From JAHEEL01 sp964195545 (GTDB lineage Bacteria; Actinomycetota; Acidimicrobiia; Spongiisociales; UBA5794): a DNA stretch of 20,001 nucleotides. Where the stretch lies: the NCBI GenBank assembly GCA_964195545.1, contig CAXMQQ010000067.1, positions 1 to 20,001 of the forward strand. The letters are read 5' to 3'. Position numbers and translations under genes: made by a program. Below, piece by piece: positions 16,168-20,001 of this stretch. The notes under the pieces were generated by a model. It was given only the letters and a program-made list of their open reading frames with translations. It searched no databases and was not told the origin of the DNA. How positions within the stretch are numbered: position 1 is the first letter of the stretch; each line of letters starts with the position of its first letter.

Positions 16168-16711
16168 CGGCGATCCGCGGCTCGAGGGTGATGCCGAGGC
16201 CGTCGGCGATCCGGTTGGCATAGGCGTAGTAGGCGATCACCTCGACGATATCGAGTACGTCACGGTCCGTGAACCCCACAGCATGGAGTGCATCAATGTC
16301 CTCGGAGTTCATCGCCCCCGGTGTACGCGTGAGTCTCTCTGCGAAGTGCAGCATTGCGACACGCCGATCGTCGAGGCCCGCTGTTGCCCAGTCGCCTTCG
16401 ATGCCTGCAAGAAGTTCATCGTCCTTGAGGAGACGGCGCAGACCGCGCCGGTGATGGGTTACTCAGTAGTGGCACTCGTTGATCGTGCTGACGACGAGCG
16501 CGATCAACTCCCGGTCGACCTTGCGTAGCGTGGCTGTCCCGCGCATCGCCGAGCGATATAGCGTGTCGTGCGCCTCAAGTGAGCGGGGGTTGAGCGAGTG
16601 GACCCCCATGATGTGATCAACCCTCCCGCTCGCGGGATCCGCAACCCGGTCGCGGAGCGCGGCGAGTTCACCGTCCCAGGAGTCGTCGTCGATGACGTCA
16701 ATCCAGCTCAC
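16160..16711 (-). CDS. AhpD-like selenoprotein, CxxU active site (in-frame TGA read as Sec)
   Basis: Read through one TGA at 16463-16465, the frame gives 183 residues of the AhpD/carboxymuconolactone decarboxylase-like peroxidase-related family. Without readthrough it splits into an 82-residue piece ending ECHY and a downstream 64-residue frame. The frame stays open after the TGA with VTHHRRGLRRLLKDDELLAG. The TGA falls exactly on the second cysteine of the CxxC motif: Glu68, Cys80, Sec83 and His87 keep the spacing of Glu118, Cys130, Cys133 and His137 in M. tuberculosis AhpD. A hairpin resembling a bacterial SECIS follows. The start is GTG at 16711 with AAGG upstream. It probably reduces peroxides or disulfides. 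The alternative is a nonsense-mutated pseudogene, which the conserved frame and hairpin make unlikely. Confidence 0.87.
16434..16465 (-). promoter_or_regulatory. Candidate bacterial SECIS element with Sec UGA
   Basis: On the minus strand the TGA (16465-16463) is followed by 18 bases and then the loop GGUCU (16444-16440). The loop is enclosed by a perfect 6-bp stem, CGGCGC (16450-16445) with GCGCCG (16439-16434). From memory the E. coli fdhF SECIS has the same GGUCU loop, also 18 bases after its UGA, with a shared CCCAUC before the stem. The bulged U of the E. coli element is not visible here. It would recruit SelB with Sec-tRNA during translation. Confidence 0.82.
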
Positions 16712-17092
16712 CAGGTGACCTTACCTGCGGGCCCGGAATCAGGATCGGGGGAGGCCCACGACCGCTTCTCTTCTCCTCCCTCAGGGGGGAGTCCGGCCGC
16801 CAGGCCGGGAGGGGGGTCAGACGGTTCCGGTCGGATCTCCTTGACCCCCTCCGCCTCGCTCCGCTCGGCACCTCCCCCTGATCCTCAATCCACGGAGTCC
16901 TGGATCCGGATCTGTCCGGAGTCCTTGGCAGAGAAGGCTTCCCGCGGCTCCGAGGCCACACCGAATTCGTGGCTGCACCAGCGGTGGCGAAATCCGCCGG
17001 CTGACTGGGAAATCCGCCGATTCTCCACCGGGAAACCGTGGATTGAGGCTGATGGGGAGGAAGAGAAGCGAGGAGGAGACACGACACATGAA
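16712..17092. repeat. GC-rich fold-back intergenic element
   Basis: A gene-free stretch upstream of the selenoprotein gene, dense in inverted repeats. An outer pair of 25-base arms, 16871-16895 and 17036-17060, matches at 22 of 25 positions, including a perfect 13-base CCTCAATCCACGG core, around 140 bases. A G/C hairpin lies at 16775-16816 with an inner CCGGCC-GCCA-GGCCGG stem at 16793-16808. A competing stem pairs 16808-16819 with 16842-16852. GAAATCCGCCG is directly repeated at 16989-16999 and 17009-17019. The frames that stay open here on both strands look like composition artefacts. The arms resemble terminal inverted repeats of a small non-autonomous element, but no target duplication was identified. 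Confidence 0.6.
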
Positions 17093-17127
17093 CCCGAGAT
17101 ACGGAGTACGGGATACGAACTACTCGG
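17093..17127. repeat. Five-unit period-7 array
   Basis: Units in register: CCCGAGA, TACGGAG, TACGGGA, TACGAAC, TACTCGG, then TACC. The last four units and the following bases begin with TAC. CCGAG near the left edge and CTCGG at the right edge are inverted. The array is downstream of the SufR-like gene and upstream of the selenoprotein gene, both on the minus strand. Confidence 0.72.
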
Positions 17128-17132
17128 TACCT

Positions 17133-17151
17133 TCGAACGCTTCGCGTTCGA
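17133..17151 (-). terminator. Hairpin directly after the SufR-like gene
   Basis: TCGAACGC and GCGTTCGA form a perfect 8-bp stem around a 3-base loop, beginning one base beyond the stop codon of the minus-strand regulator gene. No T-run follows, so it may stop transcription or protect the mRNA 3' end. Confidence 0.5.
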
Positions 17152-17152
17152 G

Positions 17153-17848
17153 TCAGATCGTCGTTACGCAGTCGCCGTCTTCTGTGCTGTGGGCGTTGAC
17201 GGTCGCTATCGGGATCTGTTCGGTTCCCTCGAGGAGGCCGGTGACGAGGCCCTGGTCGAGTTGGCAGACGATCGCGGGGTGGTTCGTGGCCGATTCACCG
17301 AACGGGCAGAAGCGGGTGACGAGTTCGTGTTCATTCGGGTGGGCCTCGACCTCGAACCCCACTCCCATCAGGGCACTTGCAACGGCGATCGCAGCGGTGT
17401 CGTATCCGGAGTCTTCCGGGAAACCGATCTCGGCAGCGAGCTCCCTGCCGTACTCCCGCCCGATCTCGTCGGCGATCTCGGCGGCGTTGTCGGGTGCGAT
17501 GCGCTCGATCACGCGAAGGAGCAGCTCCGCTAGGAGGTCGTACCGTCGTGCAGGGAACTCGACCGACACGTTCTTGCGGGTCGGTTCGTAGTACTTCGCC
17601 GGGCGTCCGGCACCGGGACCCGTCCGGCCGGACGGGCGCTTTCGCGTCACCTGGAGGTACTCATCGCCGACAAGACGGTCGAGATGGTGTCGGGCCACGT
17701 TGGCGTGGATGTCGAACAGTTCGGCGATCTGTGATGCGGTCACGGGCTCGGTGGATTCACGCACGGTGACATAGATCCCGCGTCGCGTCGCATCGCCGAG
17801 GGTGCTGGCGAGATCGGCGATCTGTTGATCGAACGCTTCGCTGTCCAT
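17153..17848 (-). CDS. SufR-like helix-turn-helix iron-sulfur regulator
   Basis: The 231-residue protein has a winged helix-turn-helix at about residues 15-90 (VTASQIAELFDIHANVARHH, then LDRLV). Its wing holds a GAGRPAKYYEPT segment typical of the COG2345/SufR type. The C-terminal half carries Cys181 in RFCPFGE, Cys195 in HPAIVCQLDQG and Cys227 in GDCVTTI. SufR proteins bind a [4Fe-4S] cluster through such cysteines and repress iron-sulfur assembly genes when clusters are plentiful. The gene is divergent from mrp, an iron-sulfur carrier, with 73 bases between the starts, which supports this reading. Control of mrp and of itself is inferred. Confidence 0.82.
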   Translation of the reverse strand: MDSEAFDQQIADLASTLGDATRRGIYVTVRESTEPVTASQIAELFDIHANVARHHLDRLVGDEYLQVTRKRPSGRTGPGAGRPAKYYEPTRKNVSVEFPARRYDLLAELLLRVIERIAPDNAAEIADEIGREYGRELAAEIGFPEDSGYDTAAIAVASALMGVGFEVEAHPNEHELVTRFCPFGESATNHPAIVCQLDQGLVTGLLEGTEQIPIATVNAHSTEDGDCVTTI

Positions 17849-17881
17849 GCAATTCCTGTCGCGAATCTGAGCTACGGAGCA

Positions 17882-17912
17882 TCACTATAGTTTCTATTCA
17901 CTATCTGGATAG
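17882..17912. promoter_or_regulatory. Operator-like palindromes between sufR-like gene and mrp
   Basis: Overlapping symmetric elements: ACTATAGT (17884-17891, perfect), ATAG-TTT-CTAT (17887-17897) and CTATC-TG-GATAG (17901-17912). TCACTAT also occurs twice, 16 bases apart (17882 and 17898). The last palindrome overlaps the mrp ribosome site AGGAG (17911-17915), and TATAGT could serve as a -10 on either strand. A bound regulator could silence both divergent genes. Confidence 0.55.
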
Positions 17913-17921
17913 GAGTTGTTC

Positions 17922-19022
17922 GTGGTGGATGTCGATGCGCTTCGCGCTGCAATCGGTGCGGTGCAGGATCCCGAGCTACATCGGGGCCTTGAAGAACTGG
18001 GGATGCTGCGCGACGTGACCGTCGGTCCCGACGGCGGCATCCACGTCGTAGTGGCTCTGACCGTGCCCGGGTGCCCGATGAAGGACAAACTGACGAAAGA
18101 CGTCACCGCAGCCGCCAAGAGCGTTGACGGCGTCGCAGGTGTCACCGTCGAGTTCACGACGATGAGCGATACCCAACGGGCCGGAGTCGTTGAGAGTGTC
18201 CGTGGTGGGAACATCCGTGAGGTTACGATCGGCAGAGCCGGGTCGAAGACCCGGGTGATCGGCATCGCCTCCGGTAAGGGCGGCGTTGGAAAGTCTTCCG
18301 TCACAGCCAATCTCGCAGTGGCGCTTGCCGCCCGGGGAAATCGGGTCGGCCTCATCGACGCCGACGTGTGGGGCTACTCCATCCCCCGAATGCTGGGACT
18401 GGAGCGGCAACCGGTCGTCCTCGACGACGTGATGATTCCGCCGGAGGTGCATGGCGTCAGCGTGATGTCGATGGACTTCTTCGTTGATCCTGATCAGGCC
18501 GTGATCTGGCGCGGGCCGATGCTTCACAAGGCGCTTGAGCAGTTCCTGGTCGACGTCTTGTGGGATGATCCCGACTATCTCCTCATCGACATGCCGCCGG
18601 GGACCGGCGACGTGGCGATCTCGCTCAGCCAGTTCCTGCCGCGTTCCGAAGCCATCGTGGTGACCACTCCGCAGCCAACGGCCGAGCGTGTGGCGGTGAA
18701 GGCCGGTTTGATGGCGGAGAAGGTCAATCAGGACATCCTTGGTGTCGTGGAGAACATGTCGTGGTTCACGGGAGATGACGGCACTCGCTATCCCATCTTC
18801 GGTGCGGGAGGAGGCGAGGCGCTCGCGGCCCGGCTCGGAACCGATCTTCTCGTTCAGATCCCGCTCGTTCCCGCCGTCCGGGAAGGTGCCGACCAGGGTC
18901 TCCCAGCCGTGGCCGTCGATCCGGACGGGGAAGCTGCCGCAGCGTTCGATCGCCTCGCAGCAGCTGTTGAGGAGCGCAAGCCCCGAGCACGCACACACCC
19001 CGAGCTCGTCATCAACAACTGA
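17922..19022 (+). CDS. mrp: Iron-sulfur cluster carrier protein Mrp/ApbC
   Basis: Mrp/ApbC proteins are P-loop ATPases that carry and deliver iron-sulfur clusters in the cytoplasm. The 366-residue product has an N-terminal MIP18/DUF59 domain (about 1-85, with PGCPMKDKL and Cys51). The ATPase domain has the deviant Walker A SGKGGVGKSS at about 118-126, DADVWGYSIPRMLG, and LIDMPPGTGDVAIS. The C-terminal CxxC that holds the cluster in ApbC is absent: ENMSWFTGDDGTRYPIFGAG occupies that place. The GTG at 17922 lies six bases after AGGAG; the in-frame TTG at 17916 is too close. It is probably controlled by the divergent SufR-like protein. Confidence 0.93.
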   Translation: MVDVDALRAAIGAVQDPELHRGLEELGMLRDVTVGPDGGIHVVVALTVPGCPMKDKLTKDVTAAAKSVDGVAGVTVEFTTMSDTQRAGVVESVRGGNIREVTIGRAGSKTRVIGIASGKGGVGKSSVTANLAVALAARGNRVGLIDADVWGYSIPRMLGLERQPVVLDDVMIPPEVHGVSVMSMDFFVDPDQAVIWRGPMLHKALEQFLVDVLWDDPDYLLIDMPPGTGDVAISLSQFLPRSEAIVVTTPQPTAERVAVKAGLMAEKVNQDILGVVENMSWFTGDDGTRYPIFGAGGGEALAARLGTDLLVQIPLVPAVREGADQGLPAVAVDPDGEAAAAFDRLAAAVEERKPRARTHPELVINN

Positions 19023-19069
19023 TCGGCTCGTCGGACCGTTACGATCGGTGCCAACCAGGAAAGGTTTGT

Positions 19070-19318
19070 ATGAGCGACACGATCACTGAGACCGTCAAGG
19101 TTCGATTCGGTATGTCTTCGACGAGGGAACTCGAGATCGAAGTAGAGTCCGGCCACGACATCGCGACCGAGTTCGAGACCGCTGCAGCCAAGGGGGTGTC
19201 GATTCTCTGGATCCGCGATACCCGGGGTCATCGGCACGGGATCGTCGTCGAGAAGGTCGCCTTCATGGAGATCGAGTCGGCCCGGCGACGCGACGTGGGG
19301 TTCACCGGCGAGGCTTGA
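19070..19318 (+). CDS. DUF3107-like small protein
   Basis: The 82-residue protein (VKVRFGMSSTRELEIEVESG near the start) ends in GIVVEKVAFMEIES. This layout of a short beta strand, a helix and a VxxEKVAFxEI strand resembles the actinobacterial DUF3107 family, which has no settled function. No membrane helix or cysteine is present. AGGAAAGG lies upstream of the ATG. It follows mrp after 47 bases on the same strand and is probably co-transcribed. Confidence 0.65.
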   Translation: MSDTITETVKVRFGMSSTRELEIEVESGHDIATEFETAAAKGVSILWIRDTRGHRHGIVVEKVAFMEIESARRRDVGFTGEA

Positions 19319-19330
19319 GACCGACGCGAC

Positions 19331-19354
19331 TCGGACCCGGCATACCGGGTCCGA
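19331..19354. terminator. Bidirectional terminator-like hairpin
   Basis: A perfect 10-bp stem, TCGGACCCGG with CCGGGTCCGA, encloses the tetraloop CATA. It lies between the convergent DUF3107-like and whiB genes, 12 and 24 bases from their stops. It lacks a T-run on both sides, as is common in high-GC actinobacteria. Confidence 0.75.
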
Positions 19355-19378
19355 TGGAAAGAGCTTGGGGATCAGCGC

Positions 19379-19654
19379 CTAGCTGGCGGCCTGACGCTGT
19401 CTGCGACGCTCGGCGAGCCAGCGCTTCCTGAGCCGACGTCGGTCGTCTTCGGCGTAGCCACCCCAGACGCCCGCCTCCTGGTTGGTCTCCAGCGCGTAGT
19501 GAAGGCACTCGTCCTGCATGGCGCAGGCGGAGCAGATCGCCACGGACTGACGGATCTTGTCGGTGGCGAGACCAGTCGTCCCTATTGGGAAGAACAGGTC
19601 GGGGTCAGAGTCGCGACAGGCGGACATCTCTCGCCAATCGGTCACAGTTAGCAC
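19379..19654 (-). CDS. whiB: WhiB-family iron-sulfur transcriptional regulator
   Basis: Wbl proteins are actinobacterial regulators that bind a [4Fe-4S] cluster and act with the main sigma factor. The 91-residue product has the four cluster cysteines Cys13 (SACRDSDPDLFFP), Cys41, Cys44 and Cys50 (ICSACAMQDEC). It also has the GVWGG turn at 62-66 and a basic tail RRRLRKRWLAERRRQRQ for DNA binding. The GTG at 19654 is preceded by AGGAGA at seven bases; a longer frame to 19723 would run through the promoter palindromes. The length fits a WhiB1/WhiB2-type protein. Which paralogue it is cannot be told from the window. Confidence 0.95.
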   Translation of the reverse strand: MLTVTDWREMSACRDSDPDLFFPIGTTGLATDKIRQSVAICSACAMQDECLHYALETNQEAGVWGGYAEDDRRRLRKRWLAERRRQRQAAS

Positions 19655-19697
19655 GGTTGTATCTCCTCGAAATGATTCCTGATTGGACTTTGTGAAT

Positions 19698-19731
19698 GTG
19701 AATGCTTTCACGAAGTTGACCATTTGTCAAC
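19698..19731 (-). promoter_or_regulatory. whiB upstream palindromes and possible -35
   Basis: Two perfect inverted repeats lie upstream of whiB: GTGAA-TGCT-TTCAC (19698-19711) and GTTGAC-CATTT-GTCAAC (19715-19731). The outer one contains TTGACA on the minus strand, a good -35 hexamer; no clear -10 follows at 17 bases. GTGAAT is also directly repeated at 19692 and 19698. The sites look like operators for a dimeric regulator. Confidence 0.55.
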
Positions 19732-19800
19732 CGGCTCTCACCTGATATGCAGAGCAGTCTATTGGAATGACCTGGAAGGAAGCAAACGGTTTGTAAAGAG

Positions 19801-19884
19801 AGCCAACAGCAAACAGCGGACAGCAAACAGCGGGGCAGCTGCCTGGCGCTTGGGGCCGTTGTCTGTCGGCTGTCGGCTGTCTGC
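19801..19884. repeat. Facing period-7 arrays between whiB and yqeY-like gene
   Basis: Left array from 19801: AGCCAAC, AGCAAAC, AGCGGAC, AGCAAAC, AGCGGGG. Right array from 19857: CGTTGTC, TGTCGGC, TGTCGGC, TGTCTGC. The right one is roughly the inverted complement of the left (ACAGC against GCTGT), so the pair can form a long stem around about 20 bases. It lies between divergent genes. Confidence 0.75.
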
Positions 19885-19931
19885 CCGCCTCCCCGGTTAC
19901 CCTTGTGTACAAACGACCGGAAGCGAAATTC

Positions 19932-20001
19932 ATGACCATCGAAGAACGGCTTGTGGCGGAACAGACGGCGGCTATGAAGGGTGGGGATCGCCCGACTCTC
20001 A
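19932..20001 (+). CDS. GatB/YqeY-domain protein, first 23 codons
   Basis: The visible N-terminus, MTIEERLVAEQTAAMKGGDR followed by PTL, matches the YqeY start pattern of a short helix, then AAMKxGD. YqeY-like proteins are about 150 residues and share the tail domain of the GatB amidotransferase subunit; their role is unsettled. A GGAAG element lies upstream of the ATG. The rest is outside the window. Confidence 0.7.
   Translation, partial: MTIEERLVAEQTAAMKGGDRPTL

Noticed and set aside
16160..16354. Stand-alone 64-residue frame starting MLHFAERLTRTPGAM
   Set aside because: It is in frame with the upstream AhpD-like piece and lies beyond a single TGA at the active-site Cys position, so it is the C-terminal part of one selenoprotein and not a separate gene.
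16598..17533. Plus-strand 311-codon open frame across the intergenic element and the SufR-like gene
   Set aside because: It is low-complexity Gly/Ser/Pro-rich and antisense to two recognisable genes.
17976..18998. Minus-strand 340-codon open frame opposite mrp
   Set aside because: mrp is unmistakable on the other strand; the antisense frame is rich in His, Arg and Asp as expected from high-GC shadow translation.
10696..19884. CRISPR arrays as an explanation of the repeat tracts
   Set aside because: The units are 7 bases with no spacers and differ from locus to locus; no cas gene is present.
19727..19939. Minus-strand 70-codon frame upstream of whiB
   Set aside because: It reads through the heptamer arrays and the promoter region and has no coding-like features.

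Overview
The window is about 62-63% GC and reads as a chromosomal segment of an actinobacterium. A WhiB regulator, a DUF3107-like protein, a DUF5317-like protein, an actinobacterial-type transaldolase start and a SufR-like regulator next to Mrp all fit. A lineage near Acidimicrobiia is my guess from overall style and is not proven here. No rRNA, tRNA, CRISPR array, phage or transposase gene was seen. Nearly all genes are housekeeping.

Layout. Positions 1-4502 are a minus-strand run: a Thr-rich membrane-anchored transglycosylase-like protein, a small membrane-anchored helix-hairpin-helix protein, rlmN, a bcp peroxiredoxin, galU and the start of transaldolase. Several of these genes overlap by a few bases. 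From 4735 to 6968, minus strand, an uncharacterised protein is coupled by a GTGA overlap to a cytoplasmic gamma-glutamyltransferase. From 7299 to 10085, plus strand, a possible 29-residue peptide precedes two overlapping membrane HD-GYP-type genes; the second has lost part of the signature. Then follow a DUF5317-like membrane protein, a crotonase-fold enzyme, a TlpA-like lipoprotein and aconitase AcnA.

The most important locus is 15061-16711 on the minus strand. Two short open frames that look like separate or broken genes are one 183-codon AhpD-like gene interrupted only by an in-frame TGA. That TGA lies exactly where the second cysteine of the AhpD CxxC motif should be. It is followed, at the same distance as I recall for E. 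coli fdhF, by a hairpin with a GGUCU loop. I read it as a selenoprotein with a CxxU active site (E68, C80, U83, H87). It overlaps a membrane dipeptidase gene by 8 bases and is probably co-transcribed with it.

From 17153 to 20001 come a SufR-like iron-sulfur regulator divergent from mrp with operator-like palindromes between them, a DUF3107-like gene, whiB under two palindromes, and the first codons of a YqeY-like gene.

A second unexplained signal is a family of period-7 DNA arrays in six intergenic gaps (4631, 10696, 11564, 15006, 17093, 19801). Each array has its own heptamer but keeps the 7-base register, and several are arranged as facing inverted arrays that could fold. There is also an 85-bp near-palindrome between galU and tal, and a GC-rich fold-back element upstream of the selenoprotein gene.
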